Notes: a model not told the origin generated them from the letters alone. 64,000 nt of DNA from Saprospiraceae bacterium (GCA_016717265.1 JADKFX010000001.1:2492501-2556500), one strand, 5' to 3'. Shown: positions 1 to 8,903, counted from the stretch's first letter. Program-made: numbers and translations.

Positions 1-1588
1 TGGGTACAATAAATCCGGCACCTGCAGCAATTTCTATTTGTCTTACAGTGAGTATAAAATCTCTTGGCCTGCCGATTAAATCTGGATTATCAGATAATGA
101 TTTTTGAGTTTTTGCAATACATACTGGTAAGTGATTTAAATTCAAACTTTGTATCTTTTTTAAATCATTCTTTGCATCTGCTGAATATTCAACGGAAGCA
201 GCACCATAAATCTTAGTAGCAATTGCATGTATTTTTTGTTCTGGTTCCCAATTGAGTTCGTAACAAGGAATAAAGGGTTCATTCCAGCGATCTGCAATTT
301 TAGCAACTTTTTCAGCTAATTCTATTGCACCTTCACCACCTTTAGCCCAGACTTCTGAAAATACAGCTTCTGCTCCAAAAGCTTTGCATTTTTCCTTGAT
401 AATATTTAATTCTTCATCTGTATCGGTTGCAAATTTATTAATAGCGACAACTGCAGGTAATCCAAATTGTTTTGCATTTTCAAGATGTTTTTCAAGGTTT
501 TCACATCCTTTTTCAACCGCTTTTGCATCGGGATTAGATAAATTCTTAAGGGACTTTCCACCATGATATTTTAAAGCGCGAACGGTTGCCACAATTACCA
601 CTGCATTTGGCGACAAACCAGCCGCTCTGCATTTAATATCTAAAAATTTCTCAGCGCCTAAATCAAATCCAAAACCAGCTTCGGTCACTACATAATCTGA
701 TAAGGACATACCCATTTTGGTTGCAATGATCGTATTGGTTCCTTGAGCAATATTTGCAAATGGTCCTCCATGGATAATCGCAGGATTGCCTTCGATCGTT
801 TGTACTAAGTTAGGTTTTATTGCGTCTTTTAAAAGCGCGGCCATAGCACCCTCTGCTTTCAAATCTCTTGCAAATATTGGTTTTTTGTCAAAAGTGAAAC
901 CAATAAAAATATTACCCATTTTCTGTTTTAAATCGGTAAGGTCTTTCGATAAACATAAAATAGCCATAATTTCTGACGCCGCAGTAATGTCAAAACCTGA
1001 TTCCCGAGGGATACCATTCCCGGTTCCGCCCAATCCAATGGTCATTTTTCGAAGAGAACGGTCATTCATATCCATCACGCGTTTCCAGGCAATCGTTCTC
1101 GAATCTAGTCCTAGATTGAATTTTTTATTCTGAAGATTATTATCAATTAATGCGGCGAGTAAATTATGGGCCTTTTCAACTGCTGAAAAATCTCCTGTAA
1201 AATGAAGATTTATATCCTCCATAGGCAATACCTGAGACCATCCACCTCCTGTTGCACCTCCTTTAATTCCAAACACTGGTCCTAAAGATGGTTCTCTTAA
1301 CACTACAGTTGTTTTTTTGCCAATTTTATTCAATCCTTCCGACAAACCAATAGAAGTGGTTGTTTTACCTTCTCCTGCTGGTGTAGGCGAAATTGCAGAA
1401 ACCAAAATTAACTTACAATCTTTTACTTTTTCTTCACGAATTAAACTTAAAGGCAATTTTGCTTTAAATGAACCGTATAGTTCTAGTTTGTCTGGTGTTA
1501 AGTCTAACTTTTCGGCTATTTTTGTAATTCCTTGTAATTTTATTGATTGAGCTATCTCAATGTCTGAATTTAGTTTATTTGAAACCAT
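1..1588 (-). CDS. fhs: Formate--tetrahydrofolate ligase (C-terminus cut by window edge)
   Basis: ATP-dependent ligation of formate to tetrahydrofolate, giving 10-formyl-THF for cytosolic one-carbon metabolism. Reading the minus strand from ATG at 1588-1586 gives an open frame of 529 codons to the window edge. Near the N-terminus is the family P-loop TPAGEGKTTTSIGL. The last visible residues, around LPVCIAKTQ, LSDNPDLIGRPRDF and AGAGFIVP, match the family's C-terminal region. The family is usually about 555 aa, so roughly 25-30 residues are missing. Its start codon lies 5 bp from the likely start of the divergent PD40 lipoprotein gene, so the promoters must overlap the neighbouring reading frames. 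Very sure of the family. Confidence 0.96.
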   Translation of the reverse strand, partial: MVSNKLNSDIEIAQSIKLQGITKIAEKLDLTPDKLELYGSFKAKLPLSLIREEKVKDCKLILVSAISPTPAGEGKTTTSIGLSEGLNKIGKKTTVVLREPSLGPVFGIKGGATGGGWSQVLPMEDINLHFTGDFSAVEKAHNLLAALIDNNLQNKKFNLGLDSRTIAWKRVMDMNDRSLRKMTIGLGGTGNGIPRESGFDITAASEIMAILCLSKDLTDLKQKMGNIFIGFTFDKKPIFARDLKAEGAMAALLKDAIKPNLVQTIEGNPAIIHGGPFANIAQGTNTIIATKMGMSLSDYVVTEAGFGFDLGAEKFLDIKCRAAGLSPNAVVIVATVRALKYHGGKSLKNLSNPDAKAVEKGCENLEKHLENAKQFGLPAVVAINKFATDTDEELNIIKEKCKAFGAEAVFSEVWAKGGEGAIELAEKVAKIADRWNEPFIPCYELNWEPEQKIHAIATKIYGAASVEYSADAKNDLKKIQSLNLNHLPVCIAKTQKSLSDNPDLIGRPRDFILTVRQIEIAAGAGFIVP

Positions 1589-1593
1589 ACGTT

Positions 1594-2757
1594 ATGAAAA
1601 TTTATAATCGCCTTTGTGATGCAAAAATGACACCAATTGCTTTGGTTTGCTTTGTTTTATTTTTAAATTGCAAGAACAGCCCAACAAAAACAGAACAACC
1701 AGTAACCACAAGTCAGGAATTGGCAGGGCAAATGCCAAATAAGGATAGCTCAAAAAACACAATTCATTATCCTGCTGAAAAGCATCTTAAAAATGTAAAA
1801 CAACTTACTTTCGGCGGCAATAATGCAGAAGCCTATTGGAGTTTCGATGGTAAAATGCTGGTTTTTCAATCCGATAACCCGGCTTGGGGTGCAGAATGTG
1901 ATCAAATATATTATTTCAATCCCGATCTAGATGATTTATCAAAAAACAAACCGCATTATATTTCTAGAAGAGGAGGCCGGACTACCTGTTCTTATTTTAT
2001 GCCTGGAGATTCAATGATTATTTTCGCCTCAACACATCGGGATACTTCAGCTTGTCCTCCAGTTCCTGAACGGACAACAGGAGGAAAATATGTTTGGCCG
2101 ATTTACTCAAGTTTTGATATTTATGTAGCAGATCTAAAAGGAAATCTGAAAAAGCAATTAACAAATATTGCAGGTTATGATGCAGAAGCTACGGTCTCTC
2201 CAAAAGGAAATAAGATTCTATATACGGCTCTTAGACAGGGAGATTTAAACTTATGGATCATGGATATTGATGGTAAAAATAAAAAGCAAATTACGTTTTT
2301 GCCAGGGTATGATGGAGGTGCTTTCTTTTCACCAGACGGGAATTCAATCGTCTTTAGAGCCTCCAGACCGAAGGATTCTGAAGCAAGAAAAGAATATTAT
2401 GAATTGTTGCAAAAGGGATTGGTGCAACCAACAGAAATGGAAATATTTACGTGTAATTTACAAGGTGGAAATTATCATCAAGTTACCAATTTAGGGAAAG
2501 CAAACTGGGCACCTTTCTATCATCCTTCTGGTAAAAAAATAATCTTTTCTTCAAATCATGCTGCTCCTAAAGGATATCAATTTAATTTATACCTTATTAA
2601 TTTAGATGGAACCGGACTCGAACAAATAACATTTGACTCCGTATTCGATTCATTCCCTATGTTTTCACCCGATGGAAAACGATTGGTATGGGCCTCTAAT
2701 CGTAATAATGGTGGTACACATGATACCAATTTGTTTATGGCAGAATGGGTTGATTAA
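1594..2757 (+). CDS. PD40/TolB-like beta-propeller lipoprotein
   Basis: Predicted periplasm- or surface-exposed lipoprotein of 387 aa. The N-terminus has basic residues, then a hydrophobic stretch ending FLFLNC-like (LFLNC), consistent with a lipobox whose Cys would be acylated. The body contains TolB/PD40-type beta-propeller repeats with recurring QLTF/QITF and FSPDGK/YHPSGK strings, for example FFSPDGNSIVF and MFSPDGKRLVW. A frame extension upstream to a TTG at 1543 is open but runs into fhs. ATG 1594 gives a better signal n-region than ATG 1627. Ligand unknown: such propellers bind peptides or glycans or act as scaffolds. It ends tail-to-tail with the next gene, overlapping by 4 bp. Confidence 0.85.
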   Translation: MKIYNRLCDAKMTPIALVCFVLFLNCKNSPTKTEQPVTTSQELAGQMPNKDSSKNTIHYPAEKHLKNVKQLTFGGNNAEAYWSFDGKMLVFQSDNPAWGAECDQIYYFNPDLDDLSKNKPHYISRRGGRTTCSYFMPGDSMIIFASTHRDTSACPPVPERTTGGKYVWPIYSSFDIYVADLKGNLKKQLTNIAGYDAEATVSPKGNKILYTALRQGDLNLWIMDIDGKNKKQITFLPGYDGGAFFSPDGNSIVFRASRPKDSEARKEYYELLQKGLVQPTEMEIFTCNLQGGNYHQVTNLGKANWAPFYHPSGKKIIFSSNHAAPKGYQFNLYLINLDGTGLEQITFDSVFDSFPMFSPDGKRLVWASNRNNGGTHDTNLFMAEWVD

Positions 2758-3101
2758 TTTAATTGATCTGTATTAAAGAGCATTCCTTTTTTAGCATCAT
2801 AACTGGCAACTCCTGAATGGAGATACATTTCTTTTTTATAAGGATATTGACGAGCATCAATGATATAGACTTTACAACCAATAGCTTTTTTTAATTCGTC
2901 GTTTGTTTCTTTCCAACATTGTGCTAGCTCTTCCGTGGTTTCATCATAATTTTTTTTCCACTTCTTAGTAAACATGACTTCCAGATACATAATGCCGTTT
3001 CTAAAATTTACAAGACGGCTGCATAAACCATAATTTATCCTATATACAACATCCGACCTGAGGAGGTGTTTTCGATTAATTTCTTTAATATTAAGTGCCA
3101 T
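2754..3101 (-). CDS. Hypothetical protein, 115 aa
   Basis: I do not recognise this small protein. It is basic at the N-terminus, with no signal peptide or membrane segment, and looks cytosolic. A central charged stretch (KKWKKNYDETTEELAQCWKE) looks helical. The ATG at 3101 is preceded by TTTG-AGGT, the same TTTG-N4-start spacing seen at several other genes here. That mildly supports the start and a leaderless transcript. It overlaps the end of the PD40 lipoprotein gene by 4 bp on the opposite strand. It may be a lineage-restricted gene; a spurious frame is less likely given its length and clean placement between genes. Confidence 0.6.
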   Translation of the reverse strand: MALNIKEINRKHLLRSDVVYRINYGLCSRLVNFRNGIMYLEVMFTKKWKKNYDETTEELAQCWKETNDELKKAIGCKVYIIDARQYPYKKEMYLHSGVASYDAKKGMLFNTDQLN

Positions 3102-3312
3102 ACCTCAAAGAGCACATAAATTGTGCCATTTTTGGATATGTGCATTGAGATATGATTCTAAATTAAAGTATAATTAACAGATATACAGTTATATATAGAT
3201 TATAAATTAATTTAATATATTTTATAAAGAGGCAATTTGAAAGTCAAAATTATAAGCGTTTAGGCTCTGAATCAACACAATAAATAGTTAAAAAAATATA
3301 CTTATCAAGGAT
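3102..3312. other. AT-rich intergenic spacer without recognised gene
   Basis: About 210 bp between the ends and starts of two minus-strand genes. It holds a weak inverted repeat (GCACA at 3123-3127 region with TGTGC) and long A/T runs. I see no open frame of useful size, no clear intrinsic terminator and no TAnnTTTG element. Confidence 0.4.
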
Positions 3313-4392
3313 CTAAATTTTGATTAAGGATTTTCGAAAAAGATTATTTCTAGGATCCTTTATTATGAGTTGATAATATCCTGCCGGTAGGTTTTCAGTA
3401 TGCAAAATGGATTGATTTGGATGGGACGAAAGACTTGTTTGGTGAATTCTATTTCCAAAGAGATCTAATAAAATAATTTCATATAAATTAGATGGTTCAG
3501 CAAATTCAATTACAATTTGATCTTGAAAAGGGTTCGGATGACAATCAATATTTTGCGTATTTATTGAATTTGAAGTTGTAGTAATCTGACACGCGTTATG
3601 CGTTGAGCAATAGGATCTTTTAGCTAAGCTACAATCCAAAACAAAGGGATTTGGTTTTTGACTTTGATACGTTGCAATAATTTGACTGCGAGTCCATTCC
3701 AAAGAATCCACTGGATCTTTTAAATGCCAGTCGCATAAAGTGATCTTCATACCTTCAAAAAAGCTTCGATCGGCTTGTAGCTCATACATCGTAAAAAAGT
3801 AAAAAATGGCCCTCGCAACATTCCCTTTATGGTCTTCTCTTGGTTCAAATAAGCCATTGATAGATTCACTATATTCATCAATGAATTGGGAAGGTTTATT
3901 GGTTTGAGAAAATGACTTATAATACCAATCATCTGTTTTAGAATCGCTAATTTCACCAAAAGGATAATTACTTCTAGCTTCATTAACAGCAGCACGGGAT
4001 GGAAATAAATGATGCATATCAGATCTAGCATTCCCGGTTTCAGCTCCTTTGCTTTGTGGGAAGGTATGTTCGCAATTAATTCCATTTGAATTCCCATTTT
4101 TCGATAAATAACCAATTGGATCCGATGATGCCGGACTGAGATATAAAGTATGTTTCGTGTAAACACAAGAAACTGAATCATTTTCATTATAAATTTGCTG
4201 ATACATTTTGACTCTGGCCTGGCTGTAATCCAAAACCTGTAAAGGCTTAAAATTTTGAACTAATTCATTAATTAAAACAAACGAGGAGTCATTTGGGAAT
4301 AATATCTGTTGTTTATATTGGGCATGTGTTTTATGATTAATAGAAAGGAAACTAATAATAAAAACAATAACAGATAATCGCAAATGTTGCAT
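3313..4392 (-). CDS. Secreted endonuclease I family protein with T9SS sorting domain
   Basis: Likely secreted, non-specific nuclease of the EndA/NucM endonuclease I family, 359 aa. An N-terminal signal peptide of about 24 residues ends THA-Q. The family core is clear: EHTFPQS at 108-114, SDMHHLFP at 124-131, and N137 followed by RSNYPFGE at 140-147. This includes the His/Asn residues used for metal-dependent catalysis. Residues from about 283 to the end form a T9SS type A sorting domain (NPFQDQIVIEF, LPAGYYQLII), implying export through the outer membrane. It probably scavenges extracellular DNA or RNA. The start is divergent from the MmcQ gene with 37 bp between start codons; GATCTTTG-N4-ATG precedes it. 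Confidence 0.92.
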   Translation of the reverse strand: MQHLRLSVIVFIISFLSINHKTHAQYKQQILFPNDSSFVLINELVQNFKPLQVLDYSQARVKMYQQIYNENDSVSCVYTKHTLYLSPASSDPIGYLSKNGNSNGINCEHTFPQSKGAETGNARSDMHHLFPSRAAVNEARSNYPFGEISDSKTDDWYYKSFSQTNKPSQFIDEYSESINGLFEPREDHKGNVARAIFYFFTMYELQADRSFFEGMKITLCDWHLKDPVDSLEWTRSQIIATYQSQKPNPFVLDCSLAKRSYCSTHNACQITTTSNSINTQNIDCHPNPFQDQIVIEFAEPSNLYEIILLDLFGNRIHQTSLSSHPNQSILHTENLPAGYYQLIIKDPRNNLFRKSLIKI

Positions 4393-4396
4393 TTGG

Positions 4397-4404
4397 CAAA
4401 GATC
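4397..4404 (-). promoter_or_regulatory. Near-consensus -7 element, four bases before the start codon
   Basis: Reads GATCTTTG on the minus strand, one mismatch from TAnnTTTG, followed by CCAA and the ATG of the endonuclease gene. The spacing would put the transcription start at or beside the start codon. Confidence 0.4.
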
Positions 4405-4417
4405 TGAATTTTCTGCT

Positions 4418-4425
4418 TAATTTTG
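4418..4425 (+). promoter_or_regulatory. TAnnTTTG promoter element of the MmcQ-type gene
   Basis: Reads TAATTTTG, an exact match to the Bacteroidota -7 consensus, then AGCA and the GTG start at 4430. A TTG lies 22 bp upstream (4393-4395) as a possible -33 element. The spacing predicts a leaderless mRNA and supports the GTG start. Confidence 0.6.
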
Positions 4426-4429
4426 AGCA

Positions 4430-4771
4430 GTGAATATTGAATCCTTTAGAACTTATTGCCTCGGCAAGCCGCACACGCATGAAGATTGTCCTTTTGGACC
4501 AGAAACGCTGGTTTATAGAGTAAAAGGTAAAATTTTTGCACTGACAGGGCTTGACAATGTTGAATTTAAAGTAAATCTAAAATGTGATCCTGAATATGCT
4601 ATGGAGTTAAGAGATCAATATGATGAAATTCAAGCAGGGTATCATATGAATAAAAAACATTGGAATACGGTTCAGTTTGATTCCAGGCTTTCAGATAAAC
4701 TGCTTAAAGAATTGATAGACCATTCATATGATTTAGTTAAAAAGAGTTTACCTCCAAAAGATCGGTTTTAA
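4430..4771 (+). CDS. MmcQ/YjbR family protein
   Basis: Small cytosolic protein of 113 aa in the MmcQ/YjbR (double-wing DNA-binding-like) family. The sequence follows the family pattern: MNIESFRTYCLGKPHTHED at the start, then PFGPETLVYRVKGKIFAL, LKCDPEYA, and HMNKKHWNTV before LLKELIDHSYDLV near the C-terminus. The start is GTG, supported by family alignment and by the -7 element exactly four bases upstream. The next gene follows after 2 bp, so they are probably co-transcribed. The molecular role of the family is poorly defined; DNA binding is proposed from structure, not shown here. Confidence 0.9.
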   Translation: MNIESFRTYCLGKPHTHEDCPFGPETLVYRVKGKIFALTGLDNVEFKVNLKCDPEYAMELRDQYDEIQAGYHMNKKHWNTVQFDSRLSDKLLKELIDHSYDLVKKSLPPKDRF

Positions 4772-4773
4772 AA

Positions 4774-5862
4774 ATGAGGTCAATCGATTTTCTTATTGTA
4801 GGATCTGGTATAGCAGGACTCACCGTCGCCGATCATTTAGAAAATGATAATCAATCGTTTTTAATTGTGGATCCATTTTTAGAAGGTCATGCGAGTCAAC
4901 AAAGTTCAGGAGTTATTAATCCAATAACCGGACGAAGATTTGTGAAGAGTTGGTATTATGAAATTATAAAAAATTATTTTCTGGAATTTTATTCCCGGAT
5001 TGAATTAAAACTGAATATTAAATGTATTCAAGAATTTAAATTAATTCAGAAACTAAATAGTCCGGATGAAGAAAATCAATGGCTTGCAAGGACTGCGGAT
5101 CCCGAGTATTCAGGTTATTTGGATGAATTTAAAGCTACTGAATTTCAAGGAACAATCCATTCAAAAAATCAAATATATTGTTTAATAAAATCCATGTATG
5201 TGGTGGATGTAAATGTTTTATTAAACCGATGGAAGGAATATTTTAAAAGTAAATCATTATATAGTAATTTGAAGTTTAACTATTGTGAATTATCAAAAGT
5301 TGAGCATGGATATTTGTGGGGTGATCATGAAATAAAAAGAGGAATTATTTTTTGTGAAGGATTTAGAGTTGTTGAAAATCCATATTTTAGTTGGCTGCCT
5401 ATATTTAAACTAAAAGGAGAATTTCTGGAATTTAAAGCCCCATTGCTGAATTTAGATTTTGTATATAAATCAGAATATGTTATTGTTCCATTAGGGAATC
5501 ATCGGTATTGGTGTGGCTCCAATTTTGATTTACAAGATGCAAGTTTAAAAGTTACCAAAATTGAACTTCAAAAGCAAATTGAATTTTTGAAAGCCAATTT
5601 GAAAGTTCCGTTTGAGATTGAATATCATGGATTTGGAATTCGTCCATCTTCAAGGGATCGAAGACCTGTTGTGGGAGCTCATCCAGGAATTAATAATATG
5701 TTCATACTTAATGGATTAGGTACAAAAGGTTTTTCAATTGCCCCATTTTGTTCAAAAAATCTTGTTGATAATATTCTATTCAATAAAGAAATACTGCATA
5801 CGATTTCAATAAATCGTTTTTTGCAGAAGGGATTTATTCCTCAGAATCCTTTTTTGGGTTGA
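4774..5862 (+). CDS. FAD-dependent oxidoreductase (DAO/MnmC-like fold)
   Basis: Flavoprotein of 362 aa. An N-terminal Rossmann dinucleotide-binding motif GSGIAG spans residues 10-15, followed by FLIVDP, where an acidic residue would bind the FAD ribose. A C-terminal GIRPSSRDRRPVVGAHP and NGLGTKGFSIAP segment matches the FAD-closing region of D-amino-acid-oxidase-type enzymes. The conserved SSGVINPITGRRFVKSW near residues 43-60 resembles the tRNA-modifying MnmC oxidoreductase group, but the partner methyltransferase domain is absent. The substrate is unknown. Probably co-transcribed with the MmcQ gene 2 bp upstream. Confidence 0.85.
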   Translation: MRSIDFLIVGSGIAGLTVADHLENDNQSFLIVDPFLEGHASQQSSGVINPITGRRFVKSWYYEIIKNYFLEFYSRIELKLNIKCIQEFKLIQKLNSPDEENQWLARTADPEYSGYLDEFKATEFQGTIHSKNQIYCLIKSMYVVDVNVLLNRWKEYFKSKSLYSNLKFNYCELSKVEHGYLWGDHEIKRGIIFCEGFRVVENPYFSWLPIFKLKGEFLEFKAPLLNLDFVYKSEYVIVPLGNHRYWCGSNFDLQDASLKVTKIELQKQIEFLKANLKVPFEIEYHGFGIRPSSRDRRPVVGAHPGINNMFILNGLGTKGFSIAPFCSKNLVDNILFNKEILHTISINRFLQKGFIPQNPFLG

Positions 5863-5918
5863 TTTTCAACAAAAATTCATTCTTATTTATTTCAGAGCTG
5901 GTATTTGGCGAATTCGTT

Positions 5919-5926
5919 TAATTTTG
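5919..5926 (+). promoter_or_regulatory. -7 promoter element of the pnt operon
   Basis: TAATTTTG matches TAnnTTTG exactly and lies 19 bp before the pntAA start, predicting a short leader of about 12-14 nt. No good -33 TTG at the usual distance is visible. Confidence 0.5.
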
Positions 5927-5945
5927 CAGCTTCAAAAAACAGCCG

Positions 5946-7049
5946 ATGATACTTGGTGTATTAAAAGAGCGTAGAGAAGGTGAAAAAAGAGTTGCTATAA
6001 CCCCTCAGGTTACAAAGCAATTTATAGATAAGGGTTTTCAATTGATCATTGAAACCGGTGCTGGGGAATTATCTTCTTATCGTGACCAGGATTATATAAA
6101 GGCAGGTGCAACAATAGCGGCAAACAAGGAAAGTTTATTGCAATCCTGTGATGTGGCGTTTAAAATTAATCCACCGTTGTCTGAAGAGATTCATGTCGCT
6201 AAGAAAGGCTTAGTATGGCTTAGCTTGTTGTATCATTTGTCACAACCAGCATTAATTCAAGAGATTGCAAATGCCGAGCAAACAGCAATTTCAATGGATG
6301 CAATACCCAGGATTTCAAGAGCTCAAAGTATGGATGTCTTGAGTTCACAAAGTAATTTGGCTGGATACAAAGCCGTTTTGTTGGGGTCAGATTATATGAC
6401 CCGTGCATTTCCTCTGATGATGACTGCGGCTGGTACTATTACGCCAGCAAAAATTTTAATCTTTGGTGTAGGCGTTGCCGGTTTACAAGCAATAGCAACT
6501 GCCAAAAGGTTAGGGGCCGTTGTAGAAGCTACAGATGTTCGAATGGAAACGAAAGAACAAGCGGAATCCTTAGGAGCAAAATTCATTACCGTGAAAGATG
6601 ATGGTGTGAAAACGGAGGGAGGATATGCTAAAGAAGTAACAGAAGAATACCTTGCAAAACAAAAAGAAGCTGTGAATAAATCGCTATTTCTTGCAGATTT
6701 AGTAATAACGACGGCCCTTGTGCCAGGTAAAAAAGCACCCGTATTGATTCGGGCAGAGCAAGTGCAACAAATGAAATACGGTTCTGTAATCGTGGATATG
6801 GCTGCAGAACAAGGAGGAAATTGTGAACTTACACAAGAAGGAAAAGTGGTGGTTGAAAATGGAGTTAAAATAGTTGGATTGACCAATCTTCCATCCAGTT
6901 TAGCTACAAATGCCAGTGAATTATACGCTAAAAATGTAATCAACTTATTTGTACATCTTGCTTCAAAAGACGGATTTAAGAATGATCTTGAAGAAGAAAT
7001 CACGAAAGCAACATTAATTGTTCAAAACGGCAAAATACTTAGATCATAA
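5946..7049 (+). CDS. pntAA: NAD(P) transhydrogenase subunit alpha 1 (NAD-binding domain I)
   Basis: Soluble NAD(H)-binding subunit of the proton-translocating transhydrogenase, which uses the proton gradient to drive hydride transfer from NADH to NADP+. It has 367 aa and begins MILGVLKERREGEKRVAITP, the hallmark of the alanine dehydrogenase/PntA fold. The Rossmann motif GVGVAGLQAIATAKRLGA lies near 175-190, followed by the TDVR adenosine-site acidic residue. It lacks membrane helices; these are on the separate next gene, as in three-subunit enzymes of the Rhodospirillum rubrum type. Its stop and the next ATG share one base (TAATG), implying translational coupling. Confidence 0.96.
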   Translation: MILGVLKERREGEKRVAITPQVTKQFIDKGFQLIIETGAGELSSYRDQDYIKAGATIAANKESLLQSCDVAFKINPPLSEEIHVAKKGLVWLSLLYHLSQPALIQEIANAEQTAISMDAIPRISRAQSMDVLSSQSNLAGYKAVLLGSDYMTRAFPLMMTAAGTITPAKILIFGVGVAGLQAIATAKRLGAVVEATDVRMETKEQAESLGAKFITVKDDGVKTEGGYAKEVTEEYLAKQKEAVNKSLFLADLVITTALVPGKKAPVLIRAEQVQQMKYGSVIVDMAAEQGGNCELTQEGKVVVENGVKIVGLTNLPSSLATNASELYAKNVINLFVHLASKDGFKNDLEEEITKATLIVQNGKILRS

Positions 7050-7348
7050 TGGGACTATTTCAGTTTATACACGAACATATTCAGATTATTTATCTGGTTA
7101 TCTTGATGATATTTGTTGGGATTGAATTAATATCCCATGTGCCATCGGTATTGCATACCCCTTTAATGTCTGGTGCAAATGCGATCCATGGTGTTGTCAT
7201 AATTGGTGCAATCATAGTCATGGGACAGGCAGAAGAAACCTTGCATTTAATTCTTGGTTTTATTGCTGTGGTTTTAGGTACTTTAAATGTGGTTGGTGGA
7301 TTTGTTGTTACTGATCGAATGCTTGAAATGTTTAAGAAAAAGAAATAA
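7049..7348 (+). CDS. pntAB: NAD(P) transhydrogenase subunit alpha 2 (membrane)
   Basis: Short membrane subunit of 99 aa carrying part of the proton-conducting domain II. Three hydrophobic segments are visible: IIYLVILMIFVGIELI, AIHGVVIIGAIIVM and LILGFIAVVLGTLNVVGG. The string SHVPSVLHTPLMSGANAIHG, with its TPLMSG.NAI core, is characteristic of the family. It sits between pntAA and pntB with one-base TAATG overlaps at both ends, so the three chains should be made in coupled fashion. Confidence 0.95.
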   Translation: MGLFQFIHEHIQIIYLVILMIFVGIELISHVPSVLHTPLMSGANAIHGVVIIGAIIVMGQAEETLHLILGFIAVVLGTLNVVGGFVVTDRMLEMFKKKK

Positions 7349-8760
7349 TGGCCTATATACTTGAAGTTTTATATTTGATAGCAGCGGTAACCTTTATGCT
7401 AGGGCTTAAAATGCTGAGCAAACCGGATTCAGCCAGGAGCGGAAATCTAATTGCAGCGGTAGGAATGACGATTGCAATATTTGCAACGATTTTTATCTAT
7501 CAGGATCAAAATGGAAATCATTTAAAGAATTTACTTTTTATCTTTTCAGCCTTATTGGTGGGGACTATTATAGGTTTTATAATGGCTAGAAAAGTACAAA
7601 TGACAGCCATGCCGCAAATGGTATCGTTTTTTAATGGAATGGGCGGTGCTTGTGCAGCTATAATTTCTATTATTGAATTTGGGCATTTATCGCACATGAT
7701 GGATGCAGGAGATTCAAGTCTGTTTTCTCAAAAAATTGTAATCATTTTGGCAGGTTTAATTATTGGTTCTGTTTCATTTGCAGGTAGTATGATTGCATAT
7801 GGCAAATTGGAAGGAAAAATTAATGATTATAGTATTAATGGACAACAGTTTGTAAATGTAGGCTTACTATTAGCTATCCTTGTTTTTTCATTGCTGTTTG
7901 GCTTTCAGGTCTTACCAGATAGTTATTGGTTTTATGTAATCCTTGGGATCTCCATTTTATATGGTTTGTTATTTGTTTTGCCTATCGGAGGGGCTGATAT
8001 GCCAGTTGTAATTTCATTGTTGAATTCTTTTACTGGTGTTGCGGCTGCATGTGGCGGATTTCTCTATGATAATTATGTAATGTTAATTGGTGGAATCCTG
8101 GTTGGCTCTGCAGGAACGATATTAACCGTGGCTATGTGCAAAGCAATGAATCGGTCTTTAACGAATGTAATCGTAGGAAATTTTGGTGGAGGAAATAGCG
8201 GTATTGTAAGTGCATCCACTGGACAGGGGAGTACGAAGGAAATATCTTTATCGGATGCCTCTGTTTTAATGAAATATGCAAAAAAAGTAGTAATCGTTCC
8301 AGGCTATGGTTTAGCAGTCGCCCAAGCCCAGCATATTTGTCATGAATTGGAAAGTATTTTGGAAGAAGAAGGCGTTGATGTGAAGTATGCTATTCATCCG
8401 GTCGCCGGAAGGATGCCCGGACATATGAATGTATTATTAGCTGAAAGTAATGTAAGCTATGATCGCTTAATTGAAATGGAAGAGATCAATCCTGAGTTTA
8501 ATTTAACAGATGTAGTTTTGGTTGTTGGTGCGAATGATGTTGTAAATCCAGCAGCAAAAACAGATCCTGCAAGTCCTATCTATGGTATGCCCATATTAGA
8601 GGTAGAAAATGCTAAAAATATAATAATTCTCAAGAGATCAATGAAAGCAGGTTATGCGGGTATTGACAATGATTTGTTTTACCGTCCGAAAACATTTATG
8701 TTATTTGGTGATGCAAAAGACTCCTTAACTAAACTTGTAACAGAAATTAAAAATAGCTAG
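7348..8760 (+). CDS. pntB: NAD(P) transhydrogenase subunit beta
   Basis: NADP(H)-binding and proton-channel subunit, 470 aa. The N-terminal ~290 residues form many membrane helices with the family string ADMPVVISLLNSFTGVAAA. The C-terminal soluble domain III has the NADP site motifs GYGLAVAQAQ (near 323) and HPVAGRMPGHMNVLLAE, then GANDVVNPAA. Length is usual for the family. It is the last gene of the operon; a GC-rich inverted repeat lies about 120 bp beyond the stop. The enzyme probably supplies NADPH for biosynthesis and redox defence, such as the thioredoxin reductase elsewhere in the window. Confidence 0.96.
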   Translation: MAYILEVLYLIAAVTFMLGLKMLSKPDSARSGNLIAAVGMTIAIFATIFIYQDQNGNHLKNLLFIFSALLVGTIIGFIMARKVQMTAMPQMVSFFNGMGGACAAIISIIEFGHLSHMMDAGDSSLFSQKIVIILAGLIIGSVSFAGSMIAYGKLEGKINDYSINGQQFVNVGLLLAILVFSLLFGFQVLPDSYWFYVILGISILYGLLFVLPIGGADMPVVISLLNSFTGVAAACGGFLYDNYVMLIGGILVGSAGTILTVAMCKAMNRSLTNVIVGNFGGGNSGIVSASTGQGSTKEISLSDASVLMKYAKKVVIVPGYGLAVAQAQHICHELESILEEEGVDVKYAIHPVAGRMPGHMNVLLAESNVSYDRLIEMEEINPEFNLTDVVLVVGANDVVNPAAKTDPASPIYGMPILEVENAKNIIILKRSMKAGYAGIDNDLFYRPKTFMLFGDAKDSLTKLVTEIKNS

Positions 8761-8882
8761 CGAGCTAATTTCAATATTCAAAGTATAATAGCAGCCTATT
8801 TTTTAAATTTCTTAAGAAATCCATAATAAAAATTACCAAGTTACCCTGAATCGTTTCATTAATTTGCAAAATCATCTACATA

Positions 8883-8903
8883 AAGCGCTGGTTTTCAGCG
8901 CTT
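8883..8903. repeat. Perfect 8-bp inverted repeat downstream of pntB
   Basis: AAGCGCTG, five-base loop GTTTT, CAGCGCTT. It is the most GC-rich spot in an AT-rich gap. The flanking run on the plus strand is A rather than T, so it is not a canonical intrinsic terminator for pntB. It may still act as a 3'-end stabiliser or a protein-binding site. Confidence 0.5.

Noticed and set aside
1543..1593. TTG-initiated extension of the PD40 lipoprotein
   Set aside because: The extension overlaps fhs and destroys the lipoprotein signal by putting about 17 extra residues before it.
6392..7003. 203-aa open frame antisense to pntAA
   Set aside because: It lies wholly inside pntAA, which has unmistakable family motifs. 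The antisense frame has Ser/Thr/Ala-rich composition typical of a shadow and shows no domain.
8883..8903. Intrinsic terminator of pntB
   Set aside because: The stem is followed by A residues, not T, on the plus strand. It is kept only as an inverted repeat.
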